Shown here: one piece after another, positions 56,549 to 64,000 of the stretch
Numbering within the stretch: position 1 is the first letter of the stretch
Layout: the number at the start of each line of letters is the position of its first letter
Source of the DNA: Anoxybacillus tengchongensis
GTDB lineage: Bacteria > Bacillota > Bacilli > Bacillales > Anoxybacillaceae
Reading direction: 5' to 3'
Assembly: GCF_014201585.1 (NCBI RefSeq)
Contig: NZ_JACHES010000011.1
Location: 1-64,000 of the forward strand
DNA length: 64,000 bases
The notes under the pieces: generated by a model
Databases searched by the model: none
Told to the model about the DNA's origin: nothing
Seen by the model: the letters and a program-made list of their open reading frames with translations, nothing else
Translations under genes and position numbers: made by a program

Positions 56549-57319
56549 GTGAAAACGTATAAAGGATATTTAATTGATTTAGATGGTACGATGTATCGTG
56601 GGACAGAACGCATTGAAGAGGCATGCGCTTTCGTGCATCGTCTTTATGAAAAAGGTATTCCATACTTATTTGTAACAAATAACTCTTCCCGCACGCCAGA
56701 ACAAGTGGCTGAAAAGCTACGGAAATTTGGCATCCCTGCTACGAAGGATCAAGTATTTACGACAAGCCAAGCAACAGCAAATTATATTTATGAGAAAAAG
56801 CCAAATGCCTCAGTTTATGTCATCGGAGAAGATGGTATTCGCCGAGCGCTTGAAGAAAAAGGGTTTACATTTGCGAATGAAGATGCCGAGGTTGTTGTGA
56901 TGGGCATTGATCGTAGCATTAACTATGAAAAATTGGCCATTGCCTGTTTAGCTGTTCGCAACGGAGCGCTGTTTATTTCGACAAATGGAGATATTGCGAT
57001 TCCGACGGAGCGCGGACTTTTACCTGGAAACGGTTCGCTTACATCGGTTGTTGCTGTGTCGACGCAAACAAAACCTATTTTTATTGGGAAACCAGAAAAA
57101 ATTATTATGGAACAAGCGCTTGAAGTGCTTGGTGTGCCGAAAGAAGAGACTTTAATGATCGGGGATAACTACGATACGGATATTATGGCGGGAATGAATG
57201 CCGGGATTGATACGCTTCTCGTTCATACAGGCGTGACGACGAGAGAAATGTTACAAACGTATGAGCAACGACCAACGTATGTCGTTGATTCATTAAAAGA
57301 ATGGACGGATCGCATATAA
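56549..57319 (+). CDS. yutF: HAD-family phosphatase YutF (NagD-like)
   Basis: 256 residues from GTG 56549. HAD motifs GYLIDLDGTMYRG, FVTNNSSRT, and MIGDNYDTDIMAGMNAGIDT with the NagD-type cap. Dephosphorylates small sugar or nucleotide phosphates; exact substrate unknown. Confidence 0.93.
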   Translation: MKTYKGYLIDLDGTMYRGTERIEEACAFVHRLYEKGIPYLFVTNNSSRTPEQVAEKLRKFGIPATKDQVFTTSQATANYIYEKKPNASVYVIGEDGIRRALEEKGFTFANEDAEVVVMGIDRSINYEKLAIACLAVRNGALFISTNGDIAIPTERGLLPGNGSLTSVVAVSTQTKPIFIGKPEKIIMEQALEVLGVPKEETLMIGDNYDTDIMAGMNAGIDTLLVHTGVTTREMLQTYEQRPTYVVDSLKEWTDRI

Positions 57320-57344
57320 AAGGTGCCTAGTGCAGGCACCTTTT
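57318..57344. terminator. Bidirectional terminator after yutF
   Basis: AAAAGGTGCCT / AGGCACCTTTT perfect stem. Confidence 0.88.
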
Positions 57345-57348
57345 ATAT

Positions 57349-57846
57349 TTATTCAACGTGAGCCGCCCGATGTGCTAAACGGCTTGAAGCGGCAGCGGCA
57401 ATCGCCCCAACGATATCATCTAAAAATGTATGACAGTAACCAGAAGATTTATCATTTAATTGTTTTAAAATACCTGGTTTTTGTTTGTCAATATAACCGT
57501 AATTCGTAAAACCAATGGAACCATACACATTGACGATCGAAAGCGCTAAAATTTCATCTACTCCATATAATCCTTCATCTTTTGCGATAAATGATTGAAG
57601 CGGCTCCTGTAGTAACCCTTTCTCTGCCAACATATCGAGCTGGATGCCTGTAAATAATGCATTTTGCACTTCGCGTTTCGCAATAACTCGATTCACGTTA
57701 TAAATACACTCGTCCATTTGTAAGTTCGGATGATATTTCGATTGTAAATAATAAACGAGTTCAGCAATATGTTCGATTGTTACCCCGCGATCCGCAAGCC
57801 ATTGTCGTGCGATTTTCTCCATTTTTCCTATCTTTTTTTCCTCCAT
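57349..57846 (-). CDS. yutG: Phosphatidylglycerophosphatase A-like protein YutG
   Basis: 165 residues. PgpA-related soluble form: ARQWLADRGVTIEHIAELVYYLQSKY, NVYGSIGFTNYGYIDKQKPG, FLDDIVGAIAAAASSRLAHR. Acts in phospholipid metabolism by family; the Bacillus protein's role is not settled. Confidence 0.88.
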   Translation of the reverse strand: MEEKKIGKMEKIARQWLADRGVTIEHIAELVYYLQSKYHPNLQMDECIYNVNRVIAKREVQNALFTGIQLDMLAEKGLLQEPLQSFIAKDEGLYGVDEILALSIVNVYGSIGFTNYGYIDKQKPGILKQLNDKSSGYCHTFLDDIVGAIAAAASSRLAHRAAHVE

Positions 57847-57980
57847 TCCAACTTCACCTATTTCATTTTTTATTTTTTACAATGTATGTGCGATTTTTAT
57901 GAAACGTGCGTTGATTTCTTCTCTCATATGAAGTTTATACGTATTTTTTAAACATATACATGAAAGAAGGAGGGATGTGC

Positions 57981-58919
57981 ATGGATTATTATTTTCAAGT
58001 TGATCATATGGAGGCAGTAGGAGATCGTTTTTTTGTTCGAAGTGGAAATGACATATATATAGTGGTGCCAACAAATGAAAAAGAAAGCGATATGCAACAA
58101 TTATATTACATGGCGATGTATATGCGGGCACAAGGTGACGACACGATCGCCACGTTGCTACCAACGAAAACGGGGCGGTTTGCTGGTGTGCTGCAAGGGA
58201 AACAAGTGAGTGTATGGAAAATTGAAAATCGGATGCAAACGGGTGATATTGCACACCAGCTCGCATTATTTCACCAGCGTGGACGCACATATCCGTATGC
58301 AGTTTCATCGCGTAGTCGATTTGGGCAATGGGGAGAGCTATGGGGGCAACGGATTGATCAATTAGAACAATTTTGGCAATTGCAAGTGAGATCTTATGAA
58401 AAGAGTAAAATAGACGAACAGTTTATTGAAACGTTTCCGTATTATGTCGGATTGGTTGAAAATGCGATTCAGTATGTTATGGATACGCAGTTAGATGAAG
58501 TTCCGTTGCGTAGTGATCTACCGACGATTTGTCATGAGCAATTTGCTCCTGAAACATGGGCAATGGGGAAAATACCGACGGATTGGGTGTTTGATCATGC
58601 AAGTCGCGATGTTTCCGAATGGATACGAAAGCAATGGCTTATGAAACAATCAGACGAAACGATTGTCCTTTTTTTACGAACGTACGAACAGGTGCAACCG
58701 CTTAGCCAGTTTTTTTGGCGAATGATTTATGCTCGTTTGCTCTTTCCGCTTCATTATTTTCAAGCGATTGAAAAATATTATGGAGCTGAAGGAGACATAA
58801 GACAAGGATATGAGCAGCAATTACGCAAAGTGTTTGAAGAGATCGATATATATGAACAAAAGCTTCGTCATTTTCATGACATGACTACTGTTTCCATTCC
58901 TCGTCTTGATTGGTTATAA
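57981..58919 (+). CDS. yutH: Spore-coat-associated protein YutH (CotS-like)
   Basis: 312 residues from ATG 57981, 7 bp after aaggaggg. Kinase-like fold of the CotS/YutH group: QVDHMEAVGDRFFVRSGNDIYIVVPT, ICHEQFAPETWAMGKIPTDWVFDHASRDVSEWIR. Catalytic kinase residues are not obvious. Likely a spore coat component. Confidence 0.87.
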   Translation: MDYYFQVDHMEAVGDRFFVRSGNDIYIVVPTNEKESDMQQLYYMAMYMRAQGDDTIATLLPTKTGRFAGVLQGKQVSVWKIENRMQTGDIAHQLALFHQRGRTYPYAVSSRSRFGQWGELWGQRIDQLEQFWQLQVRSYEKSKIDEQFIETFPYYVGLVENAIQYVMDTQLDEVPLRSDLPTICHEQFAPETWAMGKIPTDWVFDHASRDVSEWIRKQWLMKQSDETIVLFLRTYEQVQPLSQFFWRMIYARLLFPLHYFQAIEKYYGAEGDIRQGYEQQLRKVFEEIDIYEQKLRHFHDMTTVSIPRLDWL

Positions 58920-58966
58920 ATATGTTACAATGAAGCGGAGGACGATGTGCGAAAGGGGTCAAAAAT

Positions 58967-59938
58967 ATGGGGAGACCATATGTATTTATTACAAGAAAAC
59001 TACCAGACGATATTGTTGCTCCGTTATACGACAAATATGATGTAAACATGTGGCCGCATGAGCATCTTGCCGTACCGCGCGATGTGTTGTTCAAAGAAGC
59101 AAATCAAGCGGAAGCGTTGATCACGATGCTATCTGATCGCATTGATGAGGAGTTATTGAAACAAAGTGTAAAGCTTCGTGTTATTGCGAATGTAGCTGTC
59201 GGTTACGACAATATTGATGTAGAAACAGCGACAAAACGAGGGATTATTGTTTGTAACACCCCAGATGTATTGACAGAAACAACGGCGGATTTAACATTTG
59301 CTCTCCTGTTAACAACGGCAAGAAGATTAATTGAAGCAGCTGAGTTTATAAAAGAAGGAAAATGGAAAAGTTGGAGTCCGCTTTTACTTGCAGGGACAGA
59401 TGTTCACCATAAAACAATTGGGATTGTCGGAATGGGTAAAATTGGTCAAGCGGTTGCGCAGCGAGCAAAAGGGTTTCATATGCGCGTCTTATACTATAAT
59501 CGTTCGCGAAATATAGAAGCGGAACGAGCGCTCGATGCGACGTATTGTTCGTTTGATGAATTGCTAGAACAAGCAGACTTTGTCGTCTGTTTAGCTCCGT
59601 TAACGAACGAAACGTATCAATTGTTTAACAGTAGGGCATTTATGAAAATGAAATCATCAGCAATCTTTATTAATGTCGGACGTGGAGCGGTTGTTGACGA
59701 AGAAGCGTTATATGAGGCGCTTATACATGAGCGTATTGCTGGTGCGGGATTGGATGTATTTGCACAAGAGCCGATTCGTTCGGATCATCCGCTCTTACAA
59801 TTGCCAAACGTTGTTGCGTTACCGCACATCGGAAGCGCAACGAAAGAAACGAGATACGCGATGATGCAGCTATGTTGTCGAAACGTCATCGCTGTCTTAG
59901 AAGGGAGGAAACCTTATACAGCCATACAGAGCCAATAG
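58967..59938 (+). CDS. D-isomer-specific 2-hydroxyacid dehydrogenase (glyoxylate/hydroxypyruvate reductase type)
   Basis: 323 residues, ATG behind aaaggggt. NAD(P)-binding GMGKIGQAVAQR, VGRGAVVDEEAL, GLDVFAQEP and catalytic His in LPHIGSATKETR. ANVAVGYDNIDVETATKRGI is typical of glyoxylate/hydroxypyruvate reductases. Lies upstream of the threonine operon but with its own spacing. Confidence 0.92.
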   Translation: MGRPYVFITRKLPDDIVAPLYDKYDVNMWPHEHLAVPRDVLFKEANQAEALITMLSDRIDEELLKQSVKLRVIANVAVGYDNIDVETATKRGIIVCNTPDVLTETTADLTFALLLTTARRLIEAAEFIKEGKWKSWSPLLLAGTDVHHKTIGIVGMGKIGQAVAQRAKGFHMRVLYYNRSRNIEAERALDATYCSFDELLEQADFVVCLAPLTNETYQLFNSRAFMKMKSSAIFINVGRGAVVDEEALYEALIHERIAGAGLDVFAQEPIRSDHPLLQLPNVVALPHIGSATKETRYAMMQLCCRNVIAVLEGRKPYTAIQSQ

Positions 59939-60091
59939 GCTCTTTTTTGTTTTTTTTAGAAAATTTTTAAACATAAAACGTTTTCATGTGGTACGATAAT
60001 GAAAATAAGGATTGTAAAAGAAATAGAGATCCTCTATAATGTCTACTATACAAAAACAAATGTTCATTACAGAAAAACAGAGGTGGGGAAG

Positions 60092-61393
60092 ATGGTAAAA
60101 AGCGTATCAGTTGGATTGTTAGGATTAGGAACGGTTGGCAGTGGGGTAGTTAAAATTATTAAAAACCATCAAGATAAATTGATGCATCAAATTGGCTGTC
60201 CTGTTGAAATAAAAAAGGTTGCAGTTCGTGATCTTAGCAAAAAACGAGATGTCATTTTGCCAAGGGCGGTATTAACAACACATGTAGAAGAAGTGATTAA
60301 TGACCCGGACATTGATGTTGTTATTGAAGTGATGGGGGGCATTGAAGAAACGCGACAACATATATTACAAGCATTAAAAAATGGAAAGCATGTCGTTACA
60401 GCGAATAAAGATTTAATGGCTTTATATGGAACAGAGTTGCTTTCGGTTGCATCTGAACACGGTTGCGATTTGTTTTATGAGGCAAGCGTAGCTGGAGGTA
60501 TTCCGATTTTGCGCAGCCTCGTGGACGGATTAGCTTCCGATCGAATTACGAAAATGATGGGGATTGTGAACGGAACGACGAATTACATTTTAACAAAAAT
60601 GAGCAAATTTAATCGACCATATGAAGAAGTATTGGCGGAGGCGCAAGCGCTTGGATATGCTGAATCGGATCCGTCATCAGATGTGGAAGGATTAGATGCG
60701 GCGCGGAAAATGGCAATTTTAGCTCGGCTCGGCTTTTCGATGCATATCGATTTACAAGATGTGTATGTGAAAGGAATTACAGGGATTACAGAGGAAGACT
60801 TAAACTACAGTAAACGACTCGGTTATACGATGAAATTAATTGGTATTGCTCATCGAGATGGTGACAAAGTAGAAGTAAGCGTACAACCAACATTGCTACC
60901 TGAAACGCATCCACTTGCGTCTGTGAACGATGAATATAATGCGGTTTACGTTTACGGTGAAGCAGTCGGAGAGACGATGTTTTACGGTCCGGGGGCAGGA
61001 AGCTTGCCGACAGCAACGTCTGTTGTGTCCGATTTAGTTGCTGTTATGAAAAATATGCGCCTCGGTGTGAACGGAAGAAGTGCGGTTACTCCGCAATATG
61101 ACAAGTGTTTAAAAGACGATAGCGAAATATACTCTAAATATTTCTTACGCATCCATGTGAAAGATCAAGTGGGGGCGTTTGCGAAAATTACATCGCTCTT
61201 TTCAGAACGGGGAGTGAGTTTTGAAAAAATTTTACAACTTCCTTTAAAACAAAAAGACTTAGCTGAAATTGTGCTCGTTACACATCAAGCCTCTTTAAAA
61301 GATTATCGTGATGTATTGCAGCAGTTGCGTGATTTAGAAGTTGTTGAAGAAGTGAAAAGTTCGTATCGGGTAGAAGGGGAAGGTGCATTGTAA
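60092..61393 (+). CDS. hom: Homoserine dehydrogenase
   Basis: 433 residues from ATG 60092 behind gaggtgggg; upstream in-frame starts lack ribosome sites. NAD-binding [12 protein letters not shown], catalytic region [38 protein letters not shown] and a C-terminal ACT domain (about 350-430) for threonine feedback. First gene of hom-thrC-thrB; last base overlaps thrC. Confidence 0.97.
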   Translation: MVKSVSVGLLGLGTVGSGVVKIIKNHQDKLMHQIGCPVEIKKVAVRDLSKKRDVILPRAVLTTHVEEVINDPDIDVVIEVMGGIEETRQHILQALKNGKHVVTANKDLMALYGTELLSVASEHGCDLFYEASVAGGIPILRSLVDGLASDRITKMMGIVNGTTNYILTKMSKFNRPYEEVLAEAQALGYAESDPSSDVEGLDAARKMAILARLGFSMHIDLQDVYVKGITGITEEDLNYSKRLGYTMKLIGIAHRDGDKVEVSVQPTLLPETHPLASVNDEYNAVYVYGEAVGETMFYGPGAGSLPTATSVVSDLVAVMKNMRLGVNGRSAVTPQYDKCLKDDSEIYSKYFLRIHVKDQVGAFAKITSLFSERGVSFEKILQLPLKQKDLAEIVLVTHQASLKDYRDVLQQLRDLEVVEEVKSSYRVEGEGAL

Positions 61394-62451
61394 TGTGGAG
61401 AGGGTTGCTGCATCATTATCGTGACTATTTACCAGTGACAGATCAAACGCCGATGTTATCGTTAAATGAAGGAAATACGCCTCTCATTCCGCTTATTCAT
61501 TTGTCCGAAAAGCTTGGTGTCGAGTTATACGTCAAAACAGAAGGAACTAACCCGACAGGATCGTTTAAAGATCGCGGAATGGTGATGGCTGTAGCTAAGG
61601 CAAAGGAAGAAGGAAGCGATACGATTATTTGTGCTTCAACAGGTAACACGTCTGCAGCAGCAGCGGCATATGCTGCTCGGGCAAATATGCGTTGTATTAT
61701 CGTTATTCCTGATGGGAAAATTGCGCTCGGGAAGTTGGCGCAAGCGGTCATGTATGGGGCAGAAATTGTTGCGATTCAAGGAAACTTCGATCACGCGTTA
61801 AAAATGGTGCGTCGTTTGAGTGAGATTGCCCCTGTCACGCTTGTCAACTCGGTCAATCCGTATCGGATTGAAGGGCAAAAAACAGCAGCGTTTGAAATTT
61901 GTGAACAACTAGGGCAAGCGCCTGATATTCTTGCGATTCCAGTAGGAAACGCAGGGAATATAACAGCATATTGGAAAGGGTTTAAGCAATTTCATGAAAA
62001 GCATGGGACGAAGCTACCAGAAATGCGCGGGTTTGAAGCGGAAGGAGCAGCAGCGATTGTACGCAATGAAGTGATTGAAAATCCTGAGACGATTGCGACA
62101 GCAATTCGAATTGGTAACCCAGCGAGTTGGGAATATGCTGTTCAAGCCGCCAACGAATCGGGCGGAAAAATTGATGAAGTAACAGACGAACAAATTTTAA
62201 ATGCATATCGCTTACTTGCACGCGAAGAAGGAATTTTTGCAGAGCCTGCTTCGTGCGCATCTGTCGCCGGTGTGATGAAACAAGTAGAAAGTGGGGAAAT
62301 TGCAAAAGGAAGCCGTGTTGTTGCTGTTCTTACAGGAAATGGATTGAAAGATCCGAATGTCGCGATGGAAGCAACGAATATACAGCCGATCGTTTTGCCG
62401 AATGATGAAGAAGCGGTGTTTGCACATATTCAAGGAGCTGTTCTTCAATGA
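61393..62451 (+). CDS. thrC: Threonine synthase
   Basis: 352 residues. PLP enzyme: PLP-Lys in [34 protein letters not shown]. Converts O-phosphohomoserine to threonine. Overlaps hom and thrB by a few bases. Confidence 0.97.
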   Translation: MWRGLLHHYRDYLPVTDQTPMLSLNEGNTPLIPLIHLSEKLGVELYVKTEGTNPTGSFKDRGMVMAVAKAKEEGSDTIICASTGNTSAAAAAYAARANMRCIIVIPDGKIALGKLAQAVMYGAEIVAIQGNFDHALKMVRRLSEIAPVTLVNSVNPYRIEGQKTAAFEICEQLGQAPDILAIPVGNAGNITAYWKGFKQFHEKHGTKLPEMRGFEAEGAAAIVRNEVIENPETIATAIRIGNPASWEYAVQAANESGGKIDEVTDEQILNAYRLLAREEGIFAEPASCASVAGVMKQVESGEIAKGSRVVAVLTGNGLKDPNVAMEATNIQPIVLPNDEEAVFAHIQGAVLQ

Positions 62452-63362
62452 ATGATGGGGAGATGTTAAAAATTGTCGTGCCAGGAAGCACAGCCAATCT
62501 CGGTCCTGGCTTTGACTCGATCGGATTAGCTGTATCGCTACATTTAACGTTGGAAGTCGTGCGTGCAGAATCGTGGGAATTTATACCGAAAACAAATGAA
62601 GTAAAAAGCATTCCAACAGGGGAAAACAATTTAATTTATCAAGTAGCAAGCAAATTAGCGAGCGAGTATGGTGTGACGTTGCCGCCTTGTCACGTATTTG
62701 TCTCAAGTAATATTCCGTTTACTCGCGGGCTTGGCAGCAGTGCTGCAGCGATTGTAGCGGCTATTGAACTAGCAAATGAGCTTGGACGTCTCGGTTTGTC
62801 GAAAGAGGAAAAAATGCGGGTAGCTAGCATGTATGAAGGTCATCCTGATAATGTTGGTGCCTCTTTGTACGGGGGATTAGTTATTGGTAGCCATTTAGAA
62901 GAACGTACACATGTCGTGCATATTCCGCACATACCCCTTGATTTAATTGCTGTCATTCCAACATATGAATTGGAAACGAAAAAATCTCGCACCGTTCTTC
63001 CGAGTGTATTTATGCGTGAACAGGCAGTAGAGGCAAGCGCCATTAGTAACGTGCTCGTCGCTGCATTGTTAACGCACAACTGGTCGCTTGTTGGTGAAAT
63101 GATGGATGCAGATGTATTTCATCAACCGTATCGGGAAAGTCTCGTGCCTGAATTGCAACATGTGCGCACAGTAGCGAAGCGGAATGGAGCGTTTGGTGTT
63201 GCGTTAAGTGGCGCTGGTCCGACGGTGCTCTGTTTTGCAGAACGAGGGAGAGGAAAAGAAGTATATGCTTCGTTACAAGTAGCTTTTCCGCATTGCGATG
63301 TTCGCATACTATCCGTAGAGACGACAGGTAGCTGTGTATATCGGATGGCGTTAGAAAAATAA
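62448..63362 (+). CDS. thrB: Homoserine kinase
   Basis: 304 residues, ATGA overlap with thrC. GHMP kinase: [19 protein letters not shown] loop [18 protein letters not shown] and late [13 protein letters not shown]. Last gene of the threonine operon. Confidence 0.97.
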   Translation: MNDGEMLKIVVPGSTANLGPGFDSIGLAVSLHLTLEVVRAESWEFIPKTNEVKSIPTGENNLIYQVASKLASEYGVTLPPCHVFVSSNIPFTRGLGSSAAAIVAAIELANELGRLGLSKEEKMRVASMYEGHPDNVGASLYGGLVIGSHLEERTHVVHIPHIPLDLIAVIPTYELETKKSRTVLPSVFMREQAVEASAISNVLVAALLTHNWSLVGEMMDADVFHQPYRESLVPELQHVRTVAKRNGAFGVALSGAGPTVLCFAERGRGKEVYASLQVAFPHCDVRILSVETTGSCVYRMALEK

Positions 63363-63398
63363 AAAGGGTGCCCAAGCATTTTTGGGACACCCTTTTCT
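63361..63398. terminator. Bidirectional terminator after thrB
   Basis: AAAAGGGTG...CACCCTTTT with inner CCAA / TTGG pairing, between convergent genes. Confidence 0.85.
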
Positions 63399-63400
63399 TA

Positions 63401-63637
63401 TTAAAACACTTGTTCAACTTCAACGACGCCAGGAACTTCTTCAAGCAATGCGCGCTCAATGCCGGCTTTTAGTGTAATCGTTGAGCTTGGGCAGCTTCCG
63501 CATGCACCGAGAAGGCGAAGTTTAACAACGCCATCTTCCACATCGACTAACTCACAATCTCCGCCATCCCGAAGTAAAAATGGACGAAGTTTATCTAATA
63601 CTTCTTGTACTTGTTGTTTAATATCTTGATCTGCCAT
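63401..63637 (-). CDS. yutI: NifU-like Fe-S protein YutI
   Basis: 78 residues from ATG 63637 (aaaggag suitably spaced; ATG 63643 is nearer). NifU C-terminal domain with CxxC in [20 protein letters not shown]. Carries Fe-S clusters to target proteins, complementing Suf. Confidence 0.94.
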   Translation of the reverse strand: MADQDIKQQVQEVLDKLRPFLLRDGGDCELVDVEDGVVKLRLLGACGSCPSSTITLKAGIERALLEEVPGVVEVEQVF

Positions 63638-63731
63638 TTTCATCGACTCCTTTCATTAATTTTATTATAATCATCATGATAAAAAAAATCTATTCACGTT
63701 ACTTAACTTTTTTCCAGAGGAGAGAATGAAT

Positions 63732-64000
63732 ATGATCGAAATATGTGTGTATGGGGCGGATATCATTTGTCCTTCTTGTGTCGGTGCACCATCATCAAAA
63801 GATACGTATGAATGGCTTCAAGCGGCTATTTCACGCAAATATCCAGATGATTCATTTCAGTTCGTGTATGTCGATATTTTTTCGCCACCCGAAGATAAAG
63901 AAAAACGTCAATTTGCGCAAAAGGTCATTGATGAGGACTTGTTTTACCCTGTTGTTGTCATCAATGGTGAGATCGTTGACGAAGGAAACCCGAGACTGAA
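63732..64000 (+). CDS. yuzD: YuzD-family protein (DUF1462), 3' end outside window
   Basis: Frame starting ATG 63732 (9 bp after agaggag): MIEICVYGADIICPSCVGAP, then TYEWLQAAISRKYP, FVYVDIF, LFYPVVVINGEIVDEGNPRL, open at the right edge. Thioredoxin-like fold with CPSC. Divergent from yutI, as in B. subtilis. Function unknown. Confidence 0.9.
   Translation, partial: MIEICVYGADIICPSCVGAPSSKDTYEWLQAAISRKYPDDSFQFVYVDIFSPPEDKEKRQFAQKVIDEDLFYPVVVINGEIVDEGNPRL

Noticed and set aside
59999-60091. Extended N-terminus of homoserine dehydrogenase
   Set aside because: No ribosome site precedes it, and the ATG at 60092 gives the usual 433-residue length.
63745-63999. 84-residue ORF starting at 63745
   Set aside because: It is a shadow frame of yuzD, whose true frame starts at 63732 and has a good ribosome site and family sequence.

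Overview
The window looks like chromosomal DNA of a thermophilic, spore-forming Bacillaceae, most likely Anoxybacillus or a close Geobacillus relative. This is inferred from gene content, an Est30-type carboxylesterase, Bacillus-like Shine-Dalgarno sites, many GTG/TTG starts, and gene order matching the B. subtilis yut-yun-yur-yus region. No database search was run.

Layout. 1-5279 is an accessory cluster of orphan Rhs/WapA C-terminal tips, each followed by a presumed immunity gene; one tip is split by a 216-bp MITE-like element. 5228-6714 is an ISL3-family IS with a frameshifted transposase, placed by an exact 8-bp target duplication. 6693-7718 (-) is a long amphipathic-helix protein with a pretoxin-like tail whose end is IS-derived. 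7973-12286 is the conserved block secG-estA-rnr-smpB-ssrA. 12287-14687 is a small island in the 3' end of ssrA (59-bp direct repeats 2,358 bp apart) holding a LysM ORF, a broken peptidoglycan-binding polymorphic toxin and an immunity candidate, but no integrase. 14753-19490 is a Fur-box-controlled heme/iron operon (binding protein, permease, ATPase, HugZ-like protein, secreted SbsC-like protein, IsdG-like heme oxygenase). 19527-22831 holds spore-coat-like genes, a degenerate HD-GYP protein, proline dehydrogenase and yuzL. 22979-28339 is the FadR-controlled fadN-fadA-fadE beta-oxidation operon. 28407-30640 is yusI-gcvH-yusG-yusF-yusE-yusD, followed by an O-acetylhomoserine sulfhydrylase.

32037-36601 is a second accessory region: a LuxR-type regulator whose receiver lacks the phospho-acceptor Asp, two small secreted proteins, and between them an IS982 element into which an IS66 element is nested (both with exact 8-bp target duplications). 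From 36911 the core order resumes: SAM riboswitch-metNPQ, yurZ, sufCDSUB, yunF-yunE-yunD-yunC-yunB, an NSS transporter with its 32-residue small subunit, lytH, lipA, yutC-yutH genes, a hydroxyacid dehydrogenase, hom-thrC-thrB, a NifU-like protein and the start of yuzD.

Themes: sulfur and methionine metabolism (metNPQ, the sulfhydrylase, suf, MetS-type transporter), fatty-acid degradation, heme acquisition, sporulation, and three sites of toxin/immunity turnover with mobile-element damage. The strongest new leads are the integrase-less ssrA island, the secreted protein in the heme operon, the pseudo-receiver/secreted-protein locus, and the toxin-tip array with its MITE.
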